A stretch of 42,851 nt of DNA from Candidatus Saganbacteria bacterium (GCA_026387795.1 JAPLLA010000052.1:1-42851), one strand, 5' to 3'. Shown: positions 1 to 8,761, counted from the stretch's first letter. A program made the numbers and translations. The notes: generated by a model not told the origin, from the letters alone.

Positions 1-773
1 AACGTGCCGGTCATTGCAGTTATGCCTGCTAGCAACATCACAATCCTAAGCAGGAATTCTTCTATAGAAAGCAACCTGTACCTGACAATAGCATAGGAGA
101 TACAAAAGCTGGAAATAATAGTAAATAGAGGGCCCAAAAAATATAATTCAGATATCCCAAATAAAGGCAAAAGCAAGCTAGCAAGCAGAGCTAAAATTCC
201 AGCAGAAAAAATCCCGAACAAAACATACCAAACTTGCATTTTCTCCACAGGAGACGTAGGCTTACGATACTTTCTAAAAAATATACCCATCGCCGTAAAG
301 AAATAGATCATAAAATAAGCTGCAAAAGCATAATAGAATGGGCCAAATACTGGTCGTCCTGCAAAGGCATAAACAACGTCCGTAAAAATAAATTTTTCTA
401 CCATATTATTTGTAAACATGGATTCAAAAAAAACTATAAAAGCAGGTAAAAAGAGGGCCAGTTTAAACCAAAAACCCTTCTTTATTTCTGTAGCAGGAAA
501 AACCATGGAAAAATAAAGGATTGCAGCTGCTATAAAAGAAGCCCCCGCTGGAGCTAGCCTCCTATAGAACAAAACCCAATCCGGGTTCCGAACAAAAAGA
601 AGCATCGTAAAGCTAAAAATCCAAAAGACAATTGAAAAGAGCATCATCCCAAAAGCACGGCTGACTTCACTTTTACGGTTATGAAAATAGATGAACAGTG
701 CTAATCCCAAGTGTATTACCAAAGCAATTAACAGAGAAAAACGATTTAAATTCAAGATAAAATCTGCACCCAT
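1..773 (-). CDS. Membrane sensor, N-terminal part of a probable histidine kinase (truncated by window)
   Basis: An open frame reads from an ATG at 773 to the window edge without a stop (257 codons seen), so the C-terminal part lies outside. It starts MGADFILNLNRF and is almost entirely hydrophobic helices joined by short charged loops (about seven membrane segments), ending in a VRYRLLSIEEFLLR stretch. That layout matches the 7TM N-terminal sensor region of some bacterial histidine kinases, where an IRYRLLDI-like motif follows the last helix. The kinase domain itself is not visible, so the function is inferred. It starts 50 nt after the methyltransferase stop on the same strand and is probably the third gene of that operon. 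No clear Shine-Dalgarno is seen. Confidence 0.7.
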   Translation of the reverse strand, partial: MGADFILNLNRFSLLIALVIHLGLALFIYFHNRKSEVSRAFGMMLFSIVFWIFSFTMLLFVRNPDWVLFYRRLAPAGASFIAAAILYFSMVFPATEIKKGFWFKLALFLPAFIVFFESMFTNNMVEKFIFTDVVYAFAGRPVFGPFYYAFAAYFMIYFFTAMGIFFRKYRKPTSPVEKMQVWYVLFGIFSAGILALLASLLLPLFGISELYFLGPLFTIISSFCISYAIVRYRLLSIEEFLLRIVMLLAGITAMTGT

Positions 774-823
774 AAATCTATTGTAAAACAAATTGGGGAG
801 GATAGTCAATCAGAAGAGATTCT

Positions 824-1570
824 TTAGTTTTTCCTGCCTACCACCAATAAATATTGAGAAGCATAGGTTATAGTAGAATAAACAACAGATAGGCCTGCTT
901 GCCTGAATTCTGCTTCTAACTCGTCTTTCGCATAAAAATGGGCGGCACCAATTTTTGCTTTAAGCTGAACAATACCCCCAAAGACCAGGGCTGCAACAGT
1001 CCCCAAAGGAAGTTTGGTAAAACACTTGAGCACAAACCTGGGAAAAGTATCTGTTTGCCAAGATTCCCTGACTTCAGCCTTAAGCACATCTAAAAATTTT
1101 GCTCCCAAGCATGGAGTAGCCATAGCAAATATCCCTCCAGGAGCCAATGCTTGAGCTACTTGTGTGGTTAACTGTTGGCGATTCTTCAGATATCCATGCA
1201 CGGCAACCGAAACCGCTTTGTGAAAAACCCCTAAATCCTGTGGAAGCCCCTTCTCCAAATCCCACTGTCTTAATTCTACGTTGTTATTACCAGCCAAGTT
1301 ACGTTGTGCTCTTTCAACCATAGCCGGTGAAAATTCTAAACCCACAACCTGCCCAGCTAAAAGACAACTAGGAATAGCCCAGTTCCCCGTCCCAGTTCCC
1401 GTTTCCAAAACCCGGTCTGTTGGCTTTAGATCAAGCTGTTTATTTACTTCTGACACCAAAGTATTGTATCTTCGAGAAGATCTAAGGACTTCTAAAACCG
1501 GGGCATAAAAATTCCAGTAACGCTTATCCGAAGGAAGTACTCTTTTTAATAAATCAGCAAAAACTGCCAT
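824..1570 (-). CDS. Class I SAM-dependent methyltransferase
   Basis: This is a 248-aa cytoplasmic protein with a clear SAM-binding motif I (VLETGTGTGNWAIP, about residues 54-67), an acidic loop after strand 2 (GLEFSPAMVERAQ), and a post-motif region PGGIFAMATP typical of Rossmann-fold methyltransferases. The substrate cannot be told from sequence; the family includes small-molecule, quinone and lipid methylases. The start is well supported by an AGGAG six nt upstream. That site overlaps the stop of the preceding GAF/GNAT-like gene (gap 9 nt), so the two are co-transcribed and probably translationally coupled. The truncated membrane sensor follows. The operon appears to start at the sigma-28-like promoter near 4280. 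Confidence 0.85.
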   Translation of the reverse strand: MAVFADLLKRVLPSDKRYWNFYAPVLEVLRSSRRYNTLVSEVNKQLDLKPTDRVLETGTGTGNWAIPSCLLAGQVVGLEFSPAMVERAQRNLAGNNNVELRQWDLEKGLPQDLGVFHKAVSVAVHGYLKNRQQLTTQVAQALAPGGIFAMATPCLGAKFLDVLKAEVRESWQTDTFPRFVLKCFTKLPLGTVAALVFGGIVQLKAKIGAAHFYAKDELEAEFRQAGLSVVYSTITYASQYLLVVGRKN

Positions 1571-1579
1571 TGAATACTC

Positions 1580-4219
1580 CTACCCTTTCTTTGCTCCAAA
1601 ACGCCTAACGCCCCACTCCCTTATAGAGTTAACCATTCGATAAGAGATAGAATCACCACTCAATCCATTTTGGACACTTTTTTCTTTTCTTAATTGCTCA
1701 CTACTAAGTAATCCGCAAAGATATAAGGAATTGCCGGCTAACGCCCCTTCTTCACCGCCAATTGCCCTCAACCAATCAGTAAAATCATTAAGCTCTCGTT
1801 CTTGTCGCGAAACCTCCAATCGTCCCTCTGGATTGGAAGGATAACGGGTATTTTGGGTATACACTCCAGGATCAATCCAAGAAGAATCCAAATTCATAGG
1901 TCTTTGTGCGCGGCTTGCTTCAGGAGTGATCCTCCTATCTGCATCTAAAATTATAGCTTCTCGTATACTTCTCCAATCCCCTTGTTCTAGTTCTGGTCCC
2001 AGATGAAAGCGGGTACGGAATAAATGATAAACTTCTGCGCGGCCGCTGTGCGCAGCAATCCATACTTTCCTTCTGCTGGTATCAGGTTTGCCTGTTTTAG
2101 GATCTATTACTACAGCCTTATGATTGCCGCGTAAAATATTTTCCATCCAAATTTGAGAAAGGAGTTCCCTTAAGGCATAAGTACTAATCCCTTTACCCTG
2201 CACTCTACCCAATGCCATCATTACCTGAATAAACACATAAGGGACTTCGGAACCATCAGCTAACTTTGCAGAATAAGCAGTTGTAAGTGCACTAAAAGCT
2301 ACGGGCATTCCATCTTCAAAAACAATAAGCTTATGTGTAGTAGGTATATAACGACCTTCGTAATATGTCTTTCTATCATAAGTTACGCCCTTTTGACCGT
2401 ATCGATCAAAAGCTGCACCTTGTGATAACCAATCAAATTCAAAAACCAAGCGGTTAAGTGCGGGAGCACACATTGCCCTTGCTTCTTCACCATTCCGCGC
2501 TTGCATCAAATAAATTTCATACTTACGCTTTTGGCCTGTTGCTCTATCGGTCCGATATAAAACTACGTAAGGTTTCGAAAAAGAAGGGAGATCCCTTAGT
2601 GCTTGAGTATCACCCGGGAAAACCCCATTTGCATCCAATAATTGCGCCATCATTGCATGATATTCTGCCGGATTAGCAGGAAGAGCAGCTGCTGGATTAA
2701 ATTTCATGTCATCCGTCAAAAAAACGGAAGCTTTTGGAGGTAAAATTTGTGCTGCTCCAGAAACAGGCTGTACTGGTGCTGCCCGTAGAGCAGGAGCTTC
2801 AGCTTTAGCAACTGTTGTTGCTTGGGCCGCAGCTTCAAGTCTCGCCGGAACATCGATCTCCGGCTTCTTTCTTATAAATAGTGATACTAAAACTCTAACC
2901 AAAAAAACTAACGGAGAAAAAATCTTGGCTAAGAAACTTTTGCTTACCGGGAAAAGCCGCATTGCCTCTTCAACACGTTTTAAGTTTTTTGTTTCCTCTT
3001 CCCAAACTACTTGCACGCTTTTATCCCCTACCAGTTCCATAATGTTTTCCGCAATCGTACTGGCTAGAGATTGCAAAGCGGCAGTAATAGTCCGTCTACC
3101 TGCATCTGACTCATTGGCTGAATAAAATGGCAGATTTTCTCCTCCATGACCCTTTTGATTCCACCGGTGAAACTTTAGAAAGCCCACACACCTCTTTGCT
3201 CCTGCTGGACCTGCTGCCAATACCGTCCAACAGACTTCTCCTGGCCGTTCAAAGGTTTCCCTGTATTCTGCTACAGAAGCCGAACGAACAAACCCACCGG
3301 GTTGTTCGGCAGCAGCAACAACATCAGGAACAAAAACCACTTCATCCTTACCGGTCCTTGTACCTCTAGCTAGGTGTTCATAAACTCCTACCTCTCCCAT
3401 CCTTGTTCGATCCTCATCAAATGTAACCCAGCGGCCGGAAAAACCGGAAGTAGCCAGATCTCCTCCCATGCGCAAAACAATCCGCAGAGAACCTGGGATA
3501 GACGTTCCTTTTGGGACTGAAGCCTTTACTGAAGCAGGGGTATCGCAAAGATAAAAATCGGCATTCCCAAAAATAGGCCCCGCCTCTCGGACACTTGCGG
3601 CTTCTCCTTTTAAATGGCTATTAACAACTTCTGCTAGTTCATGCAACGTTCGTACTTTTTGCAGTTCTCTTCCCAGACATCCGGCAACTTGGTTGATATG
3701 ACTCAGTTGATCGTAATAAATATAATGTTCGCCAGTGAGCCTTTTCACTGCCAATTCTTTTTCTAAAACAGACAATGCTTTTATAGCTGTACCCAAAGAG
3801 ATCGGATTAGACTGATGCACTCCATTATAAGCAAGCATAACCTGTTTAGGGGTCCTGGCAGTATCTACATCATCCTGAAAAATTTGTTTGATTATCGCAA
3901 TTTCTCTGGGGGTTGGTGCTGGACTGTTTCCACTCCCTCGTGGGGGATCACCAACAGATGAAGTAAAACAAACTTGTACTCCAATAGCATTACCCCCCCC
4001 TACCCCGTCTGCAAATGAAAATCCCGGAGCCACTAAAAATCCGCTGGATTGATTAATCTTTTCCCCTAAAAGAAAAATCAATCCCAGAGGAAAAAATTTG
4101 ATTAGCTGTAAAAGAGTCAAATGCTGTTGCAAGATCCTAAGATTGTGAGAGGTCTTTGATACCCACCACTCTCTGCCTTGCGTAGCTATTTGTCTTACGG
4201 TACCCATTTCATTGGCCAT
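1580..4219 (-). CDS. Large multidomain protein: GAF-like region, membrane segment, GNAT-like acetyltransferase region
   Basis: The frame is open from a TTG at 4264, but the ATG at 4219 (MANEMGTVRQ) has a GAGG eight nt upstream and is preferred, giving 879 aa. Visible parts: a hydrophobic stretch near residues 35-55; a GAF-like region about 190-395, ending in a long helix RRTITAALQSLASTIAENI; a hydrophobic segment about 430-448; an Ala/Pro linker; and a C-terminal region about 585-745 containing RVQGKGISTYALRELL, which resembles the acetyl-CoA pyrophosphate loop (Q/RxxGxG/A) of GNAT enzymes. Domain calls are by eye, and no full-length family was recognised. It is rich in Ala, Gly and Arg compared with the Lys-rich biotin genes. 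It is first in an operon with a methyltransferase and a membrane sensor, suggesting a signalling or modification role, which is inference. Confidence 0.6.
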   Translation of the reverse strand: MANEMGTVRQIATQGREWWVSKTSHNLRILQQHLTLLQLIKFFPLGLIFLLGEKINQSSGFLVAPGFSFADGVGGGNAIGVQVCFTSSVGDPPRGSGNSPAPTPREIAIIKQIFQDDVDTARTPKQVMLAYNGVHQSNPISLGTAIKALSVLEKELAVKRLTGEHYIYYDQLSHINQVAGCLGRELQKVRTLHELAEVVNSHLKGEAASVREAGPIFGNADFYLCDTPASVKASVPKGTSIPGSLRIVLRMGGDLATSGFSGRWVTFDEDRTRMGEVGVYEHLARGTRTGKDEVVFVPDVVAAAEQPGGFVRSASVAEYRETFERPGEVCWTVLAAGPAGAKRCVGFLKFHRWNQKGHGGENLPFYSANESDAGRRTITAALQSLASTIAENIMELVGDKSVQVVWEEETKNLKRVEEAMRLFPVSKSFLAKIFSPLVFLVRVLVSLFIRKKPEIDVPARLEAAAQATTVAKAEAPALRAAPVQPVSGAAQILPPKASVFLTDDMKFNPAAALPANPAEYHAMMAQLLDANGVFPGDTQALRDLPSFSKPYVVLYRTDRATGQKRKYEIYLMQARNGEEARAMCAPALNRLVFEFDWLSQGAAFDRYGQKGVTYDRKTYYEGRYIPTTHKLIVFEDGMPVAFSALTTAYSAKLADGSEVPYVFIQVMMALGRVQGKGISTYALRELLSQIWMENILRGNHKAVVIDPKTGKPDTSRRKVWIAAHSGRAEVYHLFRTRFHLGPELEQGDWRSIREAIILDADRRITPEASRAQRPMNLDSSWIDPGVYTQNTRYPSNPEGRLEVSRQERELNDFTDWLRAIGGEEGALAGNSLYLCGLLSSEQLRKEKSVQNGLSGDSISYRMVNSIREWGVRRFGAKKG

Positions 4220-4268
4220 AAATACATCCTCTATCGGCTTTAATGCTAAGCCACATCTATCCAATTAA

Positions 4269-4295
4269 ATATCGTCATAACCAGGCTAAAATTTC
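4269..4295 (-). promoter_or_regulatory. Sigma-28-like promoter of the GAF/GNAT operon
   Basis: On the minus strand GTGAAAT is followed by GACGATAT. GAAA (4292-4295) and the eight-base -10 (4269-4276) are separated by exactly 15 nt, as in the FliA/SigD consensus TAAA-N15-GCCGATAA. The divergent gene at 4389 has a matching site. Confidence 0.5.
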
Positions 4296-4341
4296 ACCCC
4301 GAAGCAAAAATTTATCCCCCTAAATTTTTTCTTTCCCAAGT

Positions 4342-4368
4342 GAAATCCGCGGTTTTTTTGTCCGATAA
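4342..4368 (+). promoter_or_regulatory. Sigma-28-like promoter of the peptidoglycan-binding protein gene
   Basis: GAAA (4342-4345), 15 nt, then TCCGATAA (4361-4368). This is 7 of 8 against the GCCGATAA -10 of FliA-type sigma factors, at the canonical spacing. It is the best of the five similar sites in the window. The predicted start site falls just before the Shine-Dalgarno AAGGAGG. Confidence 0.6.
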
Positions 4369-4388
4369 ATAACCAAGGAGGAAAAATC

Positions 4389-5132
4389 ATGGTTTACATT
4401 TCAGCTTCTAGTTTATTGGCAGTTTACGGACCCGATGGAGGATCTGGAGCAGCCGCCCCAGAATGTGCTGCTTCAGACTTTGAAGCTAAAGTAAAAGGGG
4501 ACCAAATTTTATCCGGTGTTTTGGACGGAGAAATATCCCTGAATTATGCTAAATATCCCCAAGAAACTGCAGCTGTATATGCGCAGTTAAAAGCCCTGGG
4601 ATATCAAGGAAACAGTGATACAGATAATGTGGCCCAGTTCCAAAGATTGATCGGAATACCAGCCAAAGAAGCCAGTGGTCAAGTGATCGGCCAAAAAACC
4701 TTGGCTGCCTTGGTAGTAGCTTCAAGGTGCAAGGATTGGAAAAAAGCAGTAGTAAGCCACGCTTTCCCGCCTGCCCCAATTTTAGAATCGGCCAAAGCAG
4801 ATGCAAAAAAGCTCTTAAAATCTTTGGATTCTTCTGTCAACAGAAAATACATTTATGATACAGCGGACGGCAGCCAAAGTGCTACCCGCGGAAGAAGTTA
4901 CAATCTAAAGTATAGCGACGGGACCAGTCTTTTTGTCAAAGACGTAAATGCCGCTTACACGCTATTGGGCTTAATGCCGGACGGGGATTTAATACAAGCC
5001 AATTATCGCTTCCAAGTCTTATCCGGATCAAACAGTGACCCAGCCAAAAAAGCCTTAATTGGACCTGGAACCTATGACGCATTAAAAGCTGCTTTGCAAA
5101 AAGTTGCTGCCGGCCAAGATTGGCGTAAATAG
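4389..5132 (+). CDS. Protein with peptidoglycan-binding-1-like domain(s)
   Basis: This 247-aa protein begins behind an almost perfect AAGGAGG site. Residues about 55-110 (AVYAQLKALGYQGNSD..VAQFQRLIGI..GQKTLAALV) have the three-helix pattern of PG_binding_1 domains: a helix with LxxLGY, then a VxxFQ helix, then TxxAL. A second, weaker copy appears at about 185-240 (AYTLLGLMPDGDLIQANYRFQVLSG..GPGTYDALKAALQ). There is no convincing signal peptide; the N-terminus is MVYISASSLLAVYGPDGG. Such domains usually bind peptidoglycan, but a cytoplasmic or non-classically exported location cannot be excluded. It is transcribed divergently from the GAF/GNAT operon, and both have sigma-28-like promoters, so they may be co-regulated. 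Confidence 0.65.
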   Translation: MVYISASSLLAVYGPDGGSGAAAPECAASDFEAKVKGDQILSGVLDGEISLNYAKYPQETAAVYAQLKALGYQGNSDTDNVAQFQRLIGIPAKEASGQVIGQKTLAALVVASRCKDWKKAVVSHAFPPAPILESAKADAKKLLKSLDSSVNRKYIYDTADGSQSATRGRSYNLKYSDGTSLFVKDVNAAYTLLGLMPDGDLIQANYRFQVLSGSNSDPAKKALIGPGTYDALKAALQKVAAGQDWRK

Positions 5133-5177
5133 GAGAATAAAAAAAACTAGCACGCATTATCCAAGCTTGGGTAAGCG

Positions 5178-5993
5178 CTAACTTTGGTTAGGCAAAACAG
5201 CATTCATACTGCCGGTACGATAACCCTCTAAATCAAGGGTTACATACTTATACCCGAGTTTTTTAAACTTCCGGACAATACATTCCAAAAGCCCTTTTTT
5301 AACAACTCTTTGGAGCGCTTTTTTCTCCAGCTCAATCCTGGCAGTTGGGCCGTGATGGCGGACCCGGAGTTGCCCAAGCTTAAAACCCCTTAAAAAACGC
5401 TCTGCTTCCCCTACTCTTTTTAAAATTACGGGCGTAATCTTTTGGCCGTAAGGTATGCGCGATGCAAGACACGCCATAGAAGGCTTGTTCCAGGTAGGAA
5501 GCCCAAGCTTTTTTGAGAGTTTACGGATATCATTTTTAGTAAAACCCGCTCCCTGAAGCGGACTTTTGATCCCCAGTTTTTTCTTGGCACGGCTGCCAGG
5601 CCGAAAATCGGACCAATCGTCCACATTCGAACCATCCGCAACTATCTTTAACCTGTTTTCTTTAGCAACCTTCTTTAACTTGGAGAATAGCTCCATCTTG
5701 CAGAAAAAACAGCGTTCCGGAGGATTAGAGATAAAACGCTGATCCTTAAATTCATCAGTTTTAATTTCCAGGTAATGCGCACCAAGTTTTTTTGCAATCT
5801 TTTTTGCGGTTTGGCACTCTTCTTTGGGATATGTTTCCGAAGATGCAATCACAGCTAAAACATTTTGCGGACCTAAAACATCCAAAGCAACTTTTAAGAG
5901 AAATGTGGAGTCCACCCCACCAGAAAAAGCCACCAAAACACTGCGGTAACCTTTGAGGATTTTTTTAAGTTTTTGCAGTTTTTGATTTAACAT
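5178..5993 (-). CDS. larE: LarE-type ATP-dependent sulfur transferase
   Basis: This 271-aa PP-loop protein has the pyrophosphatase-loop motif VAFSGGVDSTFLLKVA (residues 21-36). LarE adenylates and inserts sulfur into pyridinium-3,5-biscarboxylic acid mononucleotide when the nickel-pincer (NPN) cofactor of lactate racemase-type enzymes is made. Three cysteines lie at the family's key sites: C95 and C98 in PERCFFCK, and C175 in SMACLASRIPYG. This is the three-Cys form reported to bind an Fe-S cluster as sulfur carrier, rather than the single sacrificial Cys form. No larB, larC or larA is in the window. It lies downstream of rseC on the same strand, separated by a REP-like doublet. Confidence 0.88.
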   Translation of the reverse strand: MLNQKLQKLKKILKGYRSVLVAFSGGVDSTFLLKVALDVLGPQNVLAVIASSETYPKEECQTAKKIAKKLGAHYLEIKTDEFKDQRFISNPPERCFFCKMELFSKLKKVAKENRLKIVADGSNVDDWSDFRPGSRAKKKLGIKSPLQGAGFTKNDIRKLSKKLGLPTWNKPSMACLASRIPYGQKITPVILKRVGEAERFLRGFKLGQLRVRHHGPTARIELEKKALQRVVKKGLLECIVRKFKKLGYKYVTLDLEGYRTGSMNAVLPNQS

Positions 5994-6028
5994 ATGGCAG
6001 CTCCAAGTAATTGATTGCTTCTGTCCAC

Positions 6029-6108
6029 TGGAAACCTGCGACTAAATGTCGCGGTTTCCAGAAATGCCCCGCATTGGAAACCGAGGCATTTAGCCTCCGG
6101 TTTTCCAA
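6029..6108. repeat. REP-like palindrome doublet, copy 1
   Basis: Two hairpins lie head to head. The first (6029-6060) is TGGAAACC, GCGAC, loop TAAAT, GTCGC, GGTTTCCA. The second (6074-6108) is TTGGAAACCG, loop-closing GAGGC/GCCTC, loop ATTTA, then CGGTTTTCCAA. Outer arms match each other and those at 17458-17549, while the inner stems differ but stay paired. No RAYT (REP-associated) transposase is in the window. Confidence 0.8.
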
Positions 6109-6112
6109 CTCT

Positions 6113-6499
6113 TTAACAAGCAACAATCCGGGCAGAGAAATTCTTGTTCCGACTCACCAAAAACTTAACCAACAACAACCCAAGTGCCAGGCCCAAAAAA
6201 CCGCCAAAAATTTTTAATCCTTCATCTGCAGTAACTAAAGAGACGATCCAATAACCAAGGAACAAAAATAGAATTGGCAGAATATAAACCAGTAAAAACG
6301 CACCCAGTAATTTTGGCGAGGAAATTTCCACTTCAACCTTATCTCCAACCTTGGCATTAATCTCATTTATAGCTTGAAGTATCTTGGGGCCGCTCTTGCC
6401 CTGACATGCGCAACTGCAGTTTTTACACCCACCACCCAATAGTTCCACTTCTGCAATATTCTGAGAAACAATACGTTTTACCGCCCCTTCTTCTCTCAT
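6113..6499 (-). CDS. rseC: RseC/MucC-family protein
   Basis: This is a 128-aa protein with the RseC architecture: a short N-terminal domain with a cysteine cluster (C25, C28, C30, C32 in GGGCKNCSCAC), a small beta segment (VGDKVEVEISSPKLL), then two transmembrane helices (about 66-85 and 93-112). RseC proteins act with the Rnf/Rsx electron-transfer complex in SoxR reduction or in sigma-E signalling; here the partner is unknown. The gene follows the P-type ATPase-like gene by 3 nt, so the two form an operon. C-terminal residues SARIVAC run up to the REP-like doublet, which begins just past the stop. Confidence 0.8.
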   Translation of the reverse strand: MREEGAVKRIVSQNIAEVELLGGGCKNCSCACQGKSGPKILQAINEINAKVGDKVEVEISSPKLLGAFLLVYILPILFLFLGYWIVSLVTADEGLKIFGGFLGLALGLLLVKFLVSRNKNFSARIVAC

Positions 6500-6502
6500 C
6501 TT

Positions 6503-8746
6503 TTATCCTCCAACTTTTAAGTCTGTTTTTCTTAAGCTCAAAGAATTAGCCACTACATTGATCGAACCTGCAAACATCGCCAAAGTAGCAAGCACGGGAT
6601 GCAGAAGCCCAAGCACTGCTAAAGGCAAAGCAATCAAATTGTAAAAGAAAGCCCAAAAAAGGTTGTGTTTAATTTTACTGATCACAGCACGGGCAAGCTT
6701 AACCGCGGAAAGCACGTTAGTAAGATCGTCACGCAGCAAAACCACATCTGCGGCCTCAATCGCGATATCCGTACCAGAACCAAGCGCCAGCCCTACATCT
6801 GCCTGCATCAAAGCCGGCGCATCGTTGATGCCGTCGCCAACTACACCAACAATTTTTCTTTCTTCCTGAATTTTTCTGATTTCCAACACCTTATTGTTTG
6901 GCAGGACTTCTGCTACCACTTTGCCGATTCCCAGTTTTCTGGCTACTGCTTCTGCAGTAACTTTGTTGTCTCCGGTAATCATAACCGGTTCAATCCCTAA
7001 ATTAGTTAGCTGGCTAACCACTGCTTTGGCCATAGGCCTAAGCAAATCCTCAAATGCAATAATCCCCATCACTTCACTGTCTACAGAAACCAGGATAGAG
7101 GTTTTGCCTTCTTCGCGAAAACGGTCCAAAGCTTCCTTTAAAGCCTCTACCTGAATACCAAAGGCAACCATCTGCTTTTGGTTGCCGATAATTACATATT
7201 TATCTCCCACCCGCCCCCTTAAGCCTTTACCCTCTGTCACTTCAACCTCTCGTGCTTCGGTAATCTCTACTCCACGTTCTTTTGCTTTTGCCACAATCGC
7301 ACTAGCCAAGGGGTGCCCGGAAACTGCTTCCAAAGAAGCTGCATAGAGTAAAAGCTGGTTTTCGGCATTTTGCAGTTTTGGATTTAACAAAATATCCGTA
7401 ATTTCCATTTCCCCTTTGGTTAAAATCCCGGTTTTGCCAAAAACCATGACATTTACTTGCGCCAGTTTACGCACCGCGCCGTTCCTGCGCACCAAAATGC
7501 CGTTTTGTATCCCAATCCCCAAACCGGTTAAAAGTGCCGTAGGAGTAGCCAGCCCCAGCGCTGCGGGACACGCAATAATCAATACGGATATAGAAGCAAA
7601 GACCGCCAAAGAAAACTGGTCCCTTTCAGGATGAATCAATAAAAAATGATGGCCGGCTGTGCGGATCACGGAAAGAAAAAATGCAGGAAACATATACCAT
7701 GCAAAAAAGGTAAGACCGGAAATGACCAAAACCAAAGGGATAAAAAATACGGTAAGCTTGTCAGCCATTGCTTGCACCGGAATTTTGGAGGATTGGCTTT
7801 CATCTATAAACTTAAGCACTTTTGAAAGAAAAGCCTCTTCTCCTACTTTTACTGCTTTAACCTTGAGTGTTCCTTCTCCGTTTACTGTCCCCCCAAAAAC
7901 CGTATCCCCTTCTTGTTTAATCACCGGCAAACCCGCACCGGTAAGCAGTGATTCGTCTACTGCGCTTACCCCCTGCAAAACCACTGCATCCGCAGGAATT
8001 TTTTCTCCCGCTTTTACCAGCAACACATCGTCAATCCGGAGGTCTTCTGCGGGAATACTCCTCAACCCATTCTCCACTACCAAATGTGCATCTTTTGCTT
8101 TTAATTCCCTAATCTTCTCAAATGGAGCAAAAACCTTGCTTCTCATGTAAGCCTCAAAATATTTACCCAAAAGATGGAATGTAACTACAATCGCAGCTAC
8201 CCCTGCATAACTTTCAATCCTGAGCCCCGCTAGCTTTAAAATCCCGGTAGCAAAAGCAGCCAAAACCCCAATCGCAATTAAAACGTCTGTAGTAGGACGC
8301 CGGTTTAATATGCTTCTTATTGCGTACAAAAAAATATTGCCTCCAATCAGAAACACCACAGGGAAAGCCAACATGTCTATCCACAAAGTGCTCTGCCAAA
8401 CCGGTTTTTTTACCATTTCAAAAAGCATTAAAACAATAATTGGGATGGACAGGAAGATTGAAACAAACAAGCGAAACGTGGCTCTTCTAAGTCTCCAAAT
8501 CACCCTGGGCTCTTCGGCTTGTTTTTTGGTCAGAAGCAAGCCGTAACCTTTTTCTCGCAGTTTCTGGTCCAGTTCAAACACAGAAACCATTGCAGGATTA
8601 AGGTCGATCTTCGCTTTTTCAGTAGCAAAATTTACCTCTGCATCCAGTACCCCTGCCTGGGATTTAAGGGTATCTTCCACCTCAACCGCAGCAGCAGAAC
8701 AAGACATCCCTTCTACAGAAACAATCATTTTGTGGATTTTGTACAT
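6503..8746 (-). CDS. Copper-type P1B-ATPase homologue lacking catalytic residues (pseudoenzyme)
   Basis: Full length at 747 aa: an N-terminal HMA domain (about 5-70), eight predicted membrane helices, A-domain, P/N-domains (TGDN, GDGINDAPAL, SGHPLA present) and a C-terminal MxxxS-like helix. By family it should be a CopA-type Cu+ exporter. However, the phosphorylated Asp of DKTGT is Gly (FGKTGILT, residue 437). The A-domain TGE is TGA (residue 271). The membrane CPC is CPA (residue 395). The second Cys of the HMA CxxC is Ala (C16 kept, A19). The frame is intact with no stop codon, so this is not simple decay. It cannot form the phosphoenzyme by the known mechanism; a regulatory or metal-sensing role is inference. 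Co-transcribed with rseC. The ATG is 9 nt after a TATAAT and has no Shine-Dalgarno. Confidence 0.85.
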   Translation of the reverse strand: MYKIHKMIVSVEGMSCSAAAVEVEDTLKSQAGVLDAEVNFATEKAKIDLNPAMVSVFELDQKLREKGYGLLLTKKQAEEPRVIWRLRRATFRLFVSIFLSIPIIVLMLFEMVKKPVWQSTLWIDMLAFPVVFLIGGNIFLYAIRSILNRRPTTDVLIAIGVLAAFATGILKLAGLRIESYAGVAAIVVTFHLLGKYFEAYMRSKVFAPFEKIRELKAKDAHLVVENGLRSIPAEDLRIDDVLLVKAGEKIPADAVVLQGVSAVDESLLTGAGLPVIKQEGDTVFGGTVNGEGTLKVKAVKVGEEAFLSKVLKFIDESQSSKIPVQAMADKLTVFFIPLVLVISGLTFFAWYMFPAFFLSVIRTAGHHFLLIHPERDQFSLAVFASISVLIIACPAALGLATPTALLTGLGIGIQNGILVRRNGAVRKLAQVNVMVFGKTGILTKGEMEITDILLNPKLQNAENQLLLYAASLEAVSGHPLASAIVAKAKERGVEITEAREVEVTEGKGLRGRVGDKYVIIGNQKQMVAFGIQVEALKEALDRFREEGKTSILVSVDSEVMGIIAFEDLLRPMAKAVVSQLTNLGIEPVMITGDNKVTAEAVARKLGIGKVVAEVLPNNKVLEIRKIQEERKIVGVVGDGINDAPALMQADVGLALGSGTDIAIEAADVVLLRDDLTNVLSAVKLARAVISKIKHNLFWAFFYNLIALPLAVLGLLHPVLATLAMFAGSINVVANSLSLRKTDLKVGG

Positions 8747-8755
8747 GACAGAGAC

Positions 8756-8761
8756 ATTATA
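8756..8761 (-). promoter_or_regulatory. -10 box of the P-type ATPase-like gene (probable leaderless)
   Basis: TATAAT on the minus strand ends 9 nt before the ATG at 8746. No Shine-Dalgarno lies between, so the transcript would have little or no leader. Confidence 0.5.

Noticed and set aside
234-449. Plus-strand ORF of 71 codons
   Set aside because: It lies antisense to a continuous hydrophobic minus-strand frame (1-773) with clear membrane-protein character.
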